A stretch of 64,000 nucleotides of DNA, from the NCBI GenBank assembly GCA_903904685.1, contig CAIVDS010000044.1:25105-89104 (forward strand), read 5' to 3'. Both the position numbers and the translations under genes were made by a program. The notes under the pieces are model-generated. The model did not search any database. It worked only from the letters and a program-made list of their open reading frames with translations, and was not told the DNA's origin. Origin of the DNA: an uncultured Verrucomicrobiota bacterium. GTDB lineage: Bacteria > Verrucomicrobiota > Verrucomicrobiia > Opitutales > Opitutaceae. Positions 11,609-23,155 of the stretch are shown here, one piece after another (position 1 is the stretch's first letter; the number at the start of each line of letters is the position of its first letter).

Positions 11609-12880
11609 ATGCCTATCTTCATCACATTATTTCTAGCTGCAGCTCTTGGCGTGACATTAATCAAACTGCATAATCACCAGCACGCGATTCGCAGGCTCCA
11701 CCAGTCGTTGCTTAAAAAACAACCCTTCCTGCGCGAAAACCGGCCTGGCCTGTCAGGCACAGTTTGGGACCAACTCTGCTCGCTCAGCAACGATCTCATC
11801 ACCGAAGTTGCTCATCTCCAGCAGCTCCGAAACGGCCAACTCGCGCAACTTGAAGCCACTTTAGGTAGTCTGCAGGAAGCGGTATTGATCGTCGATTCAA
11901 ACAACTATATCCTACTTGGGAACAAGGCATTGCAGGACATATTTCCACAGGCTGTAAACATACTTGGACAACGTTTGGAGCTTGTCCTTCACAGCGTCGC
12001 CTTTCTTAACTACGTCGAAGCTGTCCGGCGTAGCGCTGGACAACCCCAGCATGAAATCGAATTTATTAATGGAGTCATTTCTACTTGGGTCGAGGTGACT
12101 GGGGCGACAATCCAAACGATGAACGACCAAAAAGCACCATGGACACTTTTTGTTCTACACAACATCACCAAGCAGAAAAAACTCGCAGCTGTACGCAAAG
12201 AATTTGTCGCCAATGTTTCGCACGAATTACGTACCCCCCTCAGCGTGATTAAGGGATACGTTGAAACATTGGTCGATGGGGCTGAGGACATTCCCGCAGA
12301 AGACCGAGCACGATTTCTAAAAACCATCCAACGCCACACCGAACGGCTAAACTCACTTTTAGAAGATCTCTTGGCGCTTTCTCGCCTCGAGTCGATCAAC
12401 CCAGGCATTCGACGTGAGCCGGTTGATCTCAACACCCTATTTTCAAATATCATAGATGACTACCGGGCCCGACCCACGGGCAAGGCTCATGCACTAGATT
12501 TCATTGCTGACCACGCCATTACAACGGTGCCGATGGATCCCTTAAAAATAACACAAGCCGTTGAAAACTTGATTGATAACGCTCTTAAATATACCCCGAA
12601 AAACTCCAAGATACTTTTGACCGTGACATCGAAAGGCTCAAATGAAGTGATTGTCTGTCTGCAAGACAATGGTCCCGGGATACCCAAGGAAGATATTCCT
12701 CACATCTTTGAACGTTTTTACCGCGTTGATAAAGGCCGCTCCCGTGAAAAAGGCGGCACTGGACTCGGGCTGAGCATTGTGAAACATATCGTTCAGTTGC
12801 ATTCGGGGCGCGTTTGGGTGGAGAGCCAAGAAGGGCAGGGGGCTTCGTTCTTCTTTAGCCTCCCCCTCCATTCCATTTAA
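11609..12880 (+). CDS. PhoR-type sensor histidine kinase
   Basis: PAS-like region then EFVANVSHELRTPLSVIKGYVETL...NLIDNALKYTP...DNGPGIP...ERFYRVDKGRSREKGGTGLGLSIVKHIV; H, N, G1, G2 boxes. Confidence 0.9.
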   Translation: MPIFITLFLAAALGVTLIKLHNHQHAIRRLHQSLLKKQPFLRENRPGLSGTVWDQLCSLSNDLITEVAHLQQLRNGQLAQLEATLGSLQEAVLIVDSNNYILLGNKALQDIFPQAVNILGQRLELVLHSVAFLNYVEAVRRSAGQPQHEIEFINGVISTWVEVTGATIQTMNDQKAPWTLFVLHNITKQKKLAAVRKEFVANVSHELRTPLSVIKGYVETLVDGAEDIPAEDRARFLKTIQRHTERLNSLLEDLLALSRLESINPGIRREPVDLNTLFSNIIDDYRARPTGKAHALDFIADHAITTVPMDPLKITQAVENLIDNALKYTPKNSKILLTVTSKGSNEVIVCLQDNGPGIPKEDIPHIFERFYRVDKGRSREKGGTGLGLSIVKHIVQLHSGRVWVESQEGQGASFFFSLPLHSI

Positions 12881-12944
12881 ATCATTTTCATCGTCGTTAT
12901 ATTCGATTGAGCACGGGAGCGATATTCCTTTTTTTTAAAACTTC

Positions 12945-13526
12945 ATGCCGCTGGAACAAGCCCATGCCATCGCCGTTTCACGTCTAGCGGCCATCAGCGC
13001 TCAACTCGAACCCCTGCTGCAACCCACTCAGTCCCTTACGCTAGAGATCGGCAGTGGACATGGACACTTTCTCACGGCTTATGCTCAAGCTCACACGGAA
13101 CATTTCTGCATAGGCATCGACCTGCTATCAGACCGCTTAGCGCGCTCACTCCGTAAGTCCCAACGAGCCAAGCTCAATAATATCGCTTGGATTCATGCCG
13201 ATGCAGGACTGTTTCTGCAAGCGTTGCCCGACAAATCATTAGCTGAGATCTTTGTGCTCTTCTCCGACCCATGGCCCAAACGCCGCCATTGGAAAAATCG
13301 TGTGCTTCAACCAAAATTTCTCAGCCTATTGGCCACCAAAGCAGTGCAGGGGGCTCGGCTCTGTTTCCGAACGGACCATTCCCCTTATTTTGCGCAGGCA
13401 AGAGAGTTTGTCGACCAGCACCCCTTGTGGGTTCTGCCGGAAGGTGAAATATGGCCTTTTGAGTTGGCCACTGTTTTTCAGCAACGCGCTCCTGACTACC
13501 AATCGTTCGTGGCCCGCCGAGCGTAA
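12945..13526 (+). CDS. trmB: tRNA (guanine-N7-)-methyltransferase
   Basis: LTLEIGSGHGHFLTAYAQ...FVLFSDPWPKRRHWKNRVLQPKFL...; TrmB motifs. Confidence 0.92.
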   Translation: MPLEQAHAIAVSRLAAISAQLEPLLQPTQSLTLEIGSGHGHFLTAYAQAHTEHFCIGIDLLSDRLARSLRKSQRAKLNNIAWIHADAGLFLQALPDKSLAEIFVLFSDPWPKRRHWKNRVLQPKFLSLLATKAVQGARLCFRTDHSPYFAQAREFVDQHPLWVLPEGEIWPFELATVFQQRAPDYQSFVARRA

Positions 13527-13661
13527 GCTTGCGCTGAACAAATCACCACAGGCGATCGCACGGATCATTCTATTAATCCGTCTCATTTCAGGTATTGACG
13601 GTGTTTGTCCTGTTTGCCTAGCTGACCCTTTTCATCATCCACACAGCCTGTTTTAGAGCCA

Positions 13662-14525
13662 ATGTCTCGAGTCAAAATCATAGCCCTTTTACTCTCCTTG
13701 CCTATCACCGCATTGCCGGTATTTGCTGCGGGCGAACTTGGCGTGACCAAGTCGGCTGAGACGCTCTTTAAGGTTGGCCCGCTGGTGGTCACCAACAGCA
13801 TGGTGACGAGTTGGATCGTGGCATTCGCTTTGATCGTCATCGTCCGCCTTGTAGTTGGCCGTCCGCAACTAATCCCTTCACGTGGGCAAGCCGTCATAGA
13901 AAATCTCCTTGGTGGCATCCGCGATCTCACAACTCCTATCGTCGGCAAAAAGGTCGCCCTCTACTCTTTCCCGCTGCTCATCACGCTGTTCACCTACATT
14001 CTGATCCAGAACTGGAGCAGCCTCGTCCCGGGTGTCGGCACAATCCACGTGAAGGATAGAGCGGGGGAGTGGGTTCCTTTCATACGCCCGGCCAATGCCG
14101 ATCTCAACGGCACCATCGCCCTCGCGCTCGTCGCCATCACCTGCTGGTTTTACTTTATCATGCGCTTCGCGGGCCCTGCCGCGGTGCTGAAGGATATTTT
14201 CGGCAACAAAGCTAAGAAAAGCGAAATGCCCGCCATGGTCTATTATCCGCTCTTCGTGGTATTCTTCGTTATCGGCATCATCGAGCTCGTCTCGATCGCC
14301 TTCCGCCCGGTTTCGCTATCCTTCCGTCTTTTCGGTAACGTCTTCGGCGGTGAAAACCTGCTTCATGCGATGTCCGCAATATCGAAGTGGGGCCTGCCTA
14401 TTCCTTTCTACTTTCTCGAGTTTATCATCGGCTTCGTACAGGCTCTCGTCTTCACCCTCCTCGTGAGCGTTTACATCGGACTCATCTGCAACCACGGCGG
14501 CAGCGACCACAAGGACGCTCACTAA
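13662..14525 (+). CDS. atpB: F0F1 ATP synthase subunit a
   Basis: Multi-TM; SLSFRLFGNVFGGENLLHAM and operon position. Confidence 0.93.
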   Translation: MSRVKIIALLLSLPITALPVFAAGELGVTKSAETLFKVGPLVVTNSMVTSWIVAFALIVIVRLVVGRPQLIPSRGQAVIENLLGGIRDLTTPIVGKKVALYSFPLLITLFTYILIQNWSSLVPGVGTIHVKDRAGEWVPFIRPANADLNGTIALALVAITCWFYFIMRFAGPAAVLKDIFGNKAKKSEMPAMVYYPLFVVFFVIGIIELVSIAFRPVSLSFRLFGNVFGGENLLHAMSAISKWGLPIPFYFLEFIIGFVQALVFTLLVSVYIGLICNHGGSDHKDAH

Positions 14526-14590
14526 CCCTTTCCCGCCGGGAGCGTGGCCCACTGCGCACGGCGGCAACCCAACAAAACCAAAAAAACTAC

Positions 14591-14801
14591 CATGATCACC
14601 ACCATCGCAGAAATGTCCGGCAACATCCAAGGCGGCCTCGGCTGTCTCGGTGCCGCCATCGGCGTCGGCCTCGTCGGCGCAGCCGCCACCGAAGGCGTTG
14701 CCCGCAACCCCGGCGCTTCTGGCTCTATCATCGTTCAGGCTATTCTTGGCATGGCCCTCGCAGAAGCCGTCGCGTTTTACGCGCTCTTCCTCGGCAAGTA
14801 A
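14591..14801 (+). CDS. atpE: F0F1 ATP synthase subunit c
   Basis: MITTIAEMSGNIQGGLGCLGAAIGVGLVGAAATEGVARNPGASGSIIVQAILGMALAEAVAFYALFLGK; ARNP loop and ion-binding Glu. Confidence 0.95.
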
Positions 14802-14877
14802 TCGTTCCAACGTTTGCCGCACCGATATGCGCTCACGCGTCGGTGCGGCCCCTTTTCCGTCTCCGCACCGTCTTCCC

Positions 14878-15462
14878 ATGCTCTCCATGCTTGTTATCGC
14901 CGAAGTCACCGGCCATGTCGCTGAAACGGCCGCCGCCAACGCGGAAGCCGGCAATGCGTTCACCAAGATCACCGACAGCTTCGGGGTCAGCCTGCCCGAA
15001 ATCCTCGCGCAGATATTGAGCTTCGCCGTGCTGGCGTTTGTCCTCTGGAAATTTGCGTTCAAGCCTGTCCTCGCGACTCTCGATGAACGCCAGCGCAAGA
15101 TCGCCGACGGCCTCCGCTATTCCGAGGAGACCAAGGCGCGTCTCGACGCCGTCCAGCAGGAGAATGCGGACACCTTGAAGCGCGCCCAGATCGAAGCCGC
15201 CAGCATCATTGAACAATCGCGAAAAACTTCCAAGGAACTCGCCGAACGTGAAGCCGCCGCCGCCACTGAACGCGCCAACGCTCTCATCACCAAAGCGCAG
15301 CAGGCCATCGAACTCGAAAAGCAGAAAATGCTCGATGAAGCCCGCGTGGAAATCTCCCGCCTTGTCATCGCCACCACCCAGCGCGTCCTCGCCAAGGAAC
15401 TCAGCGACGCCGACCGCAGCCGTTACAACGACGCTGCCGCCCGCGAGCTTGCCTCCGTTTAA
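14878..15462 (+). CDS. atpF: F0F1 ATP synthase subunit b
   Basis: MLSMLVIAEVTGHVAET...ILAQILSFAVLAFVLWKFAFKPVLATLDERQRKIADGL; single TM plus coiled coil. Start inside longer track ORF 14650..15462. Confidence 0.9.
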   Translation: MLSMLVIAEVTGHVAETAAANAEAGNAFTKITDSFGVSLPEILAQILSFAVLAFVLWKFAFKPVLATLDERQRKIADGLRYSEETKARLDAVQQENADTLKRAQIEAASIIEQSRKTSKELAEREAAAATERANALITKAQQAIELEKQKMLDEARVEISRLVIATTQRVLAKELSDADRSRYNDAAARELASV

Positions 15463-15468
15463 CCCATC

Positions 15469-15864
15469 ATGGCGTCCGGCAAAAAACAGATTCACCAGCT
15501 CGCGCGTCAGCTCTTTAAGCTGAGCCTCATTGACGGCGTTCTCTCCGGCGAACGCGTGGCGGGCGTGCTCGCCTACATTGAAAAACATCCGCCTGCCAAG
15601 CCCGTCGCCGTGCTCGTCGCCTACCGCCGCCTTGTTGCCATCGAGGTCGCAAAAGGTCTGGCCGTCGTCGAACATTCCGGTCCCGTCAGTGAAGCCACTC
15701 TCCAGGCCATCGCTTCCTCGATGACCGTTCGCTACCGGCGCCCCGTCATCGCCCGCGCCAAGGCCAACTCATCCCTCCTCGCCGGACTCCTCATCCGCAT
15801 CGGTGACGATGTTTATGAAGCCTCGGTCGCCGGCCAGCTCGCCGCCCTGTCTGCTTCCGCCTGA
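15469..15864 (+). CDS. atpH: F0F1 ATP synthase subunit delta
   Basis: Position between atpF and atpA; delta-like C-terminus (RARIKANSSLLAGLLIRIGDDVYEASVAGQLAAL context). Confidence 0.85.
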   Translation: MASGKKQIHQLARQLFKLSLIDGVLSGERVAGVLAYIEKHPPAKPVAVLVAYRRLVAIEVAKGLAVVEHSGPVSEATLQAIASSMTVRYRRPVIARAKANSSLLAGLLIRIGDDVYEASVAGQLAALSASA

Positions 15865-15903
15865 TTTTCCCCGTACCTTTCAAAAACCAAACCCTCACGT
15901 CGC

Positions 15904-17430
15904 ATGTCCACGGTCATTGAACAAATCGAACAACAGATCGCGAAGCTTTCCAACAAAGCCATCCGCAAGAATACCGGAGTCATCCGAACAGTCGCCGATG
16001 GCGTCGCCAAAATCGACGGCCTTTCAGAGGTGATGTATAATGAGATGGTGCAGTTCCCCGGCGGTGTCATCGGCATCGCGCTGAACCTCGAAACCGACGA
16101 AGTCGGCTGCGTCGTCCTAGGCGATGTTTCCCAGCTCAAGGAAGGCGACGAAGTCCAAACCACCGGCAAGCTCCTCTCGATTCCCGTCGGCAAAGCCCTC
16201 CTCGGCCGCGTTGTGGACGCCCTTGGCAATCCCGTCGATGGCAAAGGCCCTATTGCCGCCACCGAAACTTATCCCGTGGAGCGCATCGCGCCTGGTATAA
16301 TCGTGCGCAAATCCGTTTCCCAGCCGCTCTTCACCGGCATCATGGCCATCGATTCCATGATTCCCATCGGCCGTGGCCAGCGCGAACTCATCATAGGGGA
16401 CCGCGGCACCGGCAAGACCACTATCGCGATCGACACGATCATCAACCAGGCGAAAATCAACAAGGTCGGCCTCGCTTCCGGCGACCCCAAGTTCCGTCCC
16501 GTTTATTCCATCTACGTCGCGGTCGGCCAGAAAAACTCCAATATCGTCCGCACGCTGGGCGCCCTTGAGGTCGCCGGCGCGCTGGAGTTTACCGTCATCG
16601 TCGGAGCGCCCGCCGCCGACAATGCCGCCAACCAATACATCGCGCCCTTCTCAGGCGCCGCCATCGGCGAATGGTTCATGGAAAACGGCATGGACGCCCT
16701 CATCGTGTATGATGATCTTTCCAAGCACGCAGTCGCCTATCGGCAGATCTCGCTCATCTTGAAACGTCCCTCCGGCCGCGAGGCTTATCCCGGCGACGTG
16801 TTCTACCTGCACTCCCGTCTGCTCGAACGCGCCGCTCGCCTTGACGGCAAAGGCTCGCTCACCGCGTTGCCCATCATCGAGACGCAGGCTGGCGACGTTT
16901 CCGCTTACATCCCGACCAACGTGATCTCGATCACCGACGGCCAGATCTTCCTCGAAACCGACCTTTTCAACCAAGGCATCCGGCCCGCCGTATCAGTCGG
17001 TCTCTCCGTTTCGCGCGTCGGTTCCGCCGCGCAAATCAAGGCCACCAAGCAAGTCGGCGGCAAACTCACGGGCGAGCTCGCCCAGTTCCGCGAACTCGCG
17101 GCCTTCGCCCAATTCGGCTCCGACCTCGACGCCAAGACCAAGGCCCAGCTCGACCGCGGCGGCCGCATCGTCGAACTCTTCAAGCAGCCCGCCTTCAACC
17201 CGCTCCCCATCGAGCAGCAGGTCGTCACCCTCTGGGCCATTCAGAAAGGCTACTACGACGGCCTCGACATCAAGAAGGTCAACGTCGCCGCCGTTTCCAT
17301 CCGCGAGTTTTTCGTCACCCGCAAGGATGCGCTCCTCACGGAAATCCGCACCAAGGCCGCCCTCGACAAAGATCTCGAAGCCAAGATTGAGGCCGCCATG
17401 AACGAGTGGAAACCTACCTTTGCCGCCTAA
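15904..17430 (+). CDS. atpA: F0F1 ATP synthase subunit alpha
   Basis: [18 protein letters not shown]...[19 protein letters not shown]...[18 protein letters not shown]. Confidence 0.97.
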   Translation: MSTVIEQIEQQIAKLSNKAIRKNTGVIRTVADGVAKIDGLSEVMYNEMVQFPGGVIGIALNLETDEVGCVVLGDVSQLKEGDEVQTTGKLLSIPVGKALLGRVVDALGNPVDGKGPIAATETYPVERIAPGIIVRKSVSQPLFTGIMAIDSMIPIGRGQRELIIGDRGTGKTTIAIDTIINQAKINKVGLASGDPKFRPVYSIYVAVGQKNSNIVRTLGALEVAGALEFTVIVGAPAADNAANQYIAPFSGAAIGEWFMENGMDALIVYDDLSKHAVAYRQISLILKRPSGREAYPGDVFYLHSRLLERAARLDGKGSLTALPIIETQAGDVSAYIPTNVISITDGQIFLETDLFNQGIRPAVSVGLSVSRVGSAAQIKATKQVGGKLTGELAQFRELAAFAQFGSDLDAKTKAQLDRGGRIVELFKQPAFNPLPIEQQVVTLWAIQKGYYDGLDIKKVNVAAVSIREFFVTRKDALLTEIRTKAALDKDLEAKIEAAMNEWKPTFAA

Positions 17431-17458
17431 TCGCCCCGCGTTCACTTTCTAAAACATC

Positions 17459-18340
17459 GTGGCCTCCACACGCGACATCCGCCGCCGCATCAAGTCGGTC
17501 AAGAACACCCGCCAGATCACCAAGGCGATGGAGCTGGTGGCTGCCTCGAAGATGAAGAAGGCGCAACAGGCAGCCCTCGCAAGCCGGCCTTACGCGCAGT
17601 TGCTCGCCAAGATCCTCGTGGCCTTGGCTCCCAACACGAGCGAACAGCTCCATCCGTTCCTAGTCCGCCGCACCGTAAAGACCCGCGGCATTCTCCTCAT
17701 CACGTCGGACAAGGGTCTCTGCGGTCCGCTCAACGCCAATCTTTTCAAGATTGTCGCCGAGATCAAGACACCCGCCAAGTTCTACTCGGTCGGACGCAAG
17801 GGCACGCAATTCCTCGCCCGTACTAAACGCGATCTCATCGCCGATTTCCCCGTGCAGGACCGAGCCCCGTTCAGTGAGGTCAAAGTCGCGATCGATTTCG
17901 TTGTGAAGCAGTATCTCGAAGGTGTCATCGACACCATCGAGATTGTCTATCCTCGCTTCAAAAACACCCTCGTGCAAGAGCCGGTCATTCGTCCCGTGCT
18001 ACCGCTCGACAACCTCCGTCAGTTCATCGAAAGCATCCAACGCCACGCCGGCGCGGTTGCAGAGGAGGAGATCAACAGCCAGCGCCTCTTCCATTTTGAA
18101 CCCAGCGCTGAATCCGTCCTCAATGCGCTACTCCCGTTTTACGTCCACCGCGAGATTTACCAGTTTGTGCTCTCGACCCGCGCCTCCGAGCACAGCGCTC
18201 GCATGGTGGCGATGAAGACAGCCAAGGATAACGCCACCAAGCTCGTCGGCGAACTCACCCTCGAATACAATAAGGCCCGTCAGGCCGCGATCACCCAAGA
18301 AATCCTTGAGATCGCCGCTTCATCGTTCTCGTCCGCGTGA
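17459..18340 (+). CDS. atpG: F0F1 ATP synthase subunit gamma
   Basis: ASTRDIRRRIKSVKNTRQITKAMELVAASKMKKAQ...TSDKGLCGPLNANL; non-ATG start (GTG). Confidence 0.95.
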   Translation: MASTRDIRRRIKSVKNTRQITKAMELVAASKMKKAQQAALASRPYAQLLAKILVALAPNTSEQLHPFLVRRTVKTRGILLITSDKGLCGPLNANLFKIVAEIKTPAKFYSVGRKGTQFLARTKRDLIADFPVQDRAPFSEVKVAIDFVVKQYLEGVIDTIEIVYPRFKNTLVQEPVIRPVLPLDNLRQFIESIQRHAGAVAEEEINSQRLFHFEPSAESVLNALLPFYVHREIYQFVLSTRASEHSARMVAMKTAKDNATKLVGELTLEYNKARQAAITQEILEIAASSFSSA

Positions 18341-18359
18341 TCGTCTCCAATTCCTTTAA

Positions 18360-19801
<1,442 letters not shown>

Positions 19802-19806
19802 CCGTC

Positions 19807-20214
19807 ATGGCTCTCACGCTCGAAATCGTTACGCCCGAAGCCCGGGTTTACTCCGGCCCCATCGATACGGTCGTCATCCCAACCGTCATGGGGGAGATCG
19901 GCATTCTGCCCGGACATATCCCGTTGATCACGCAGATGACCGAAGGGGAACTTCGCGTGACCAAAGACGGCAAAGTGCAGATTCTCGTGGTCGGTACTGG
20001 TTTCGCCCAAATCGACGGAGACAAAGTCTCGGTGCTCGCCGAGCCCGCCATCGCACTTGAAAAAATCGATGAACACGCCGTCGAAACCGCATTGCAACGC
20101 GCCCAAGACGCCCTGAAAGCTAAGGACGCCTTAGAGCCAGCCGAGATCGAACGCCTTGAAAGTGTCGTTCGCTTCTCTGTCGCCCAACTCACCGTAAAAC
20201 GTCGCGGGCGGTAA
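19807..20214 (+). CDS. atpC: F0F1 ATP synthase subunit epsilon
   Basis: LTLEIVTPEARVYSGPIDTVVIPTVMGEIGILPGHIPLIT; AtpC N-terminus, end of operon. Confidence 0.93.
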   Translation: MALTLEIVTPEARVYSGPIDTVVIPTVMGEIGILPGHIPLITQMTEGELRVTKDGKVQILVVGTGFAQIDGDKVSVLAEPAIALEKIDEHAVETALQRAQDALKAKDALEPAEIERLESVVRFSVAQLTVKRRGR

Positions 20215-20238
20215 TGTCTTTGCTGTCAGGTTGACGGC

Positions 20239-20270
20239 AAAAGCGCGTCCTTCACCAGACGCGCTTTTTT
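20239..20270 (+). terminator. intrinsic terminator of the atp operon
   Basis: AAAGCGCGTC-CTTCACCA-GACGCGCTTTTTT. Confidence 0.85.
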
Positions 20271-20308
20271 ACCGTACAAAATAGGCCTCACGCCGCTCCT
20301 CGGACAGC

Positions 20309-20761
20309 CTACTTGCCCTTCTGCTGGATAACCTTCTCCAATCCGGCGATCCAAGGCTTCGGACCTCCTTGCTCGTAACCTAATTCGCCGATCTGAATCT
20401 CATGCTCATCGAGAACTACAATTGTTGGATAGCCCTGTATTTTATATTTCTCCGCCAACTGGGCATTCTGCTTTTTCTCCGCCTCCGGCTGTTTTTTTTG
20501 CCGGGGAAAATCAACCTTCACCAAAATGAGGTTTTGGGCCGCATAAGCGGCGAACTCTGGCTGCGAAAAAACTTCTTTGTCTAATTTTATGCACCAACCA
20601 CACCAGTCGGAACCGGTGAAATCCAGCAACAGCGGCTTTTTTTCAACCGCCGCTTTTTTCAGGGCCGCTTCGTAATCAGTAAGCCAGACCGCTTCCGCGG
20701 CATGGATAGAGGATGTCGCGAAGAGCAGGACTATGGCAAGAAAAGCAAAGAAGGTTTTCAT
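20309..20761 (-). CDS. exported thioredoxin-fold protein
   Basis: Signal peptide then LLLDFTGSDWCGWCIKLDKEVF...YPTIVVLD; CGWC motif. Confidence 0.85.
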   Translation of the reverse strand: MKTFFAFLAIVLLFATSSIHAAEAVWLTDYEAALKKAAVEKKPLLLDFTGSDWCGWCIKLDKEVFSQPEFAAYAAQNLILVKVDFPRQKKQPEAEKKQNAQLAEKYKIQGYPTIVVLDEHEIQIGELGYEQGGPKPWIAGLEKVIQQKGK

Positions 20762-20856
20762 GAGAAACAGAATCGTTGAAAATATCCGATGGAGAATAAA
20801 CGCCCCCGGCCGCCTTCTGGCAAGATTCTACGTGTGTGCGTTCAACGACGAACGCC

Positions 20857-21732
20857 TCAATACCGCACACTACGCCCGAAGTAGCTCAGCAGCCAATATT
20901 CCTTCCAAACCCTATAACGGCCTTCGTGACTGATTTTACCGTGTTCTTCGCGCTCGGCGCGCGGAAAGAGAAATCCTAGCTCGGTGTTGATTCGCTCTAA
21001 TTCATGCTGCTGGCTATTGAGATCAGTCAACGGATCAGTCGTCCAAGGTATCACGATTTCTTTGGCTCGAATCAACCGCTCCTTGTGACTAGCGACCAAT
21101 TTAACAAGTGAACGCCGCCATGGACTGCGCCTAACCAGCCAGTTTTCCGGATAAAACCCTCCAAAGGGTAGATAAAGATTATCCGTAACGTAGCGATACC
21201 CCGTCGCGGTGTTGGATGAAAGACCGTAGCACACAGAAATCGCTCTGTTCGCCTGCGGAAGAAACGTGATCTGGATGCGAGTGCTGGCCTCGGTATCTTG
21301 GTAAATAGACACGCGCAGATAAATGCTCGGGGCAACTTCACTTTTGAGCGCTTGCACTTGCTTGAAGCTGTTTGCCCGTAACCAGTCGCGGATTTTTAGC
21401 AGTCGCGCATTCGTGGGCCATTCCTCTCCAGAGTTGTTAAGTGTAAACCGCGGGAAAAGTGGAAGCGGGCTTACGCTCAGCGCGTGAATGGCCAGCCAGT
21501 TGTAGAGTGTCTCCATCAAAAACCACAGGAGGAAGAATGCGACGACCAACACGCCATAGGGCCGGTCGGACCACTCAAAATCGAGCCATGCCTTGGCGCC
21601 GCCAAATGCAAAAATAAGCCAGCGCAACCAACGGTTGAATATCGCCGGCACAGGTGAACCGCTACGCTGGTTGATCTGCGTGAGCAGCAGCGACAACACG
21701 ATGGCTGCAAGAAGGGGATAGTCGGAATCCAT
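20857..21732 (-). CDS. hypothetical membrane protein
   Basis: Hydrophobic N-terminal segments; no family recognised. Confidence 0.55.
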   Translation of the reverse strand: MDSDYPLLAAIVLSLLLTQINQRSGSPVPAIFNRWLRWLIFAFGGAKAWLDFEWSDRPYGVLVVAFFLLWFLMETLYNWLAIHALSVSPLPLFPRFTLNNSGEEWPTNARLLKIRDWLRANSFKQVQALKSEVAPSIYLRVSIYQDTEASTRIQITFLPQANRAISVCYGLSSNTATGYRYVTDNLYLPFGGFYPENWLVRRSPWRRSLVKLVASHKERLIRAKEIVIPWTTDPLTDLNSQQHELERINTELGFLFPRAEREEHGKISHEGRYRVWKEYWLLSYFGRSVRY

Positions 21733-21734
21733 GG

Positions 21735-21768
21735 ATCAAAAAGGCCGGGGCGTTAATACCCCGGCCTG
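21735..21768 (-). terminator. intrinsic terminator after dnaN, abutting next start codon
   Basis: Reverse complement AGGCCGGGG-TATTAACG-CCCCGGCCTTTTT then GATCCATG. Confidence 0.8.
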
Positions 21769-21792
21769 AAACAGGGTAGCAGTGCGGATGAT

Positions 21793-22917
21793 TTAATTCA
21801 AGCGCACCGGCATGATTACGCAGATGAAGTTTTCCAATGTTTTGAAAACACCTGGGCTCACTTCGTCCTTCAGCTCAAAAAAAATCTCGTCTTTCGTCAA
21901 CGCCTTGAGCGGATCAATCACAAAAATAGGATTGAACGCGACCTGAAGATCGGAACCGCTGTAGGCGATGGCCATCGACTCGTGTGCTTCGCCGAAATCG
22001 GGACTTTGAGCAGTGATTTCAAGCAGGTTGCTGGTAAGTTTGATTTTGACCGAATTCGATTTCTCAGAGGTTACTAGGGCCGCGCGATGCACGCATTGAA
22101 GGAAAAGTTCACGTTCTAACTTAATGCGTTGATGCGTCTCCTTGGGGATTACTTGCTGATAGTTCGGGTAATTGCCTTCAACAACCTTCGAATAAAGGTA
22201 GATCGAGTCAATTAAGCCGCTGGTATCTTTATCTGTGCTGATCTGGAATGACGCACGCCGGTCATTAAAGGCGATTTTAAGCTTCTCTCCCTTATCCAGC
22301 ATACGAATGAGCTCGGAGACTGTTTTAGCCGGTAGAATGATGCTTCCTGCACTTTCGGCTGGAACTTCCAGTTCCTTTGAAATTAATGCCAGTCGTCGAC
22401 CATCTGTCGCTACTAGGGAAAGTTTTCCATCTCGAAAATTAAAATACACACCGTTAAGGATATATCGTGTCTCGTCAGATGATTGCGCATAGGATACGCT
22501 TCGAATCATCGAAGTGAGTTCAGCTTGTTCAAGGGTGAATGATTTTTCATCACCAAATTCTGGCAATGGTGGAAATTCTTCTTTCCCAATGCCCATGATA
22601 CGAAACGTTGATCCACCGGAAGTCAGTTTGACTTGATGATTCGGCGTAGCGTCAAAGGCGACATCGACATTGGGTAGTTCACGGATGATCGTGGCGAGTC
22701 GCTTAACTGGTAAGGTGACCGAACCAGTCTCTTTCACCTCAGCCTTGATTTTACAACGTATGCCAAGATCAAGATTGGTCGTCGTTAAGGAAATGTAGTC
22801 CTTTTCAGCTTCAATAAGAACATTACTCAAAATCGGCATGGTTATCTTAGAACCGACGACGTTGAGAACTTGGGCAAGACCGTTGCTGAAATGATCGCGG
22901 TTGATTTTGAATTTCAT
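21793..22917 (-). CDS. dnaN: DNA polymerase III subunit beta (sliding clamp)
   Basis: [38 protein letters not shown]...; C-terminus VIMPVRLN. Confidence 0.95.
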   Translation of the reverse strand: MKFKINRDHFSNGLAQVLNVVGSKITMPILSNVLIEAEKDYISLTTTNLDLGIRCKIKAEVKETGSVTLPVKRLATIIRELPNVDVAFDATPNHQVKLTSGGSTFRIMGIGKEEFPPLPEFGDEKSFTLEQAELTSMIRSVSYAQSSDETRYILNGVYFNFRDGKLSLVATDGRRLALISKELEVPAESAGSIILPAKTVSELIRMLDKGEKLKIAFNDRRASFQISTDKDTSGLIDSIYLYSKVVEGNYPNYQQVIPKETHQRIKLERELFLQCVHRAALVTSEKSNSVKIKLTSNLLEITAQSPDFGEAHESMAIAYSGSDLQVAFNPIFVIDPLKALTKDEIFFELKDEVSPGVFKTLENFICVIMPVRLN

Positions 22918-23155
22918 GAGTAGCAGGGACGATTAAAGAATAGAAATTAACAAAGGATAAAAAAAAACTAATTCAATAAGATATGTTATCAGTCTTATTA
23001 TAGGCTGTGAAGAACTGGCATAACCCAGTTATTTCCCCTCTTGAAATCGAAGTTATAAAATTGAGAAAAACTTCTATTGAGTGACGAATAAAACAAGGGT
23101 TGTTCACAAAAATTAAATTACTGGATGGTTATTGAATGATTAGGCACAGAAAAAC

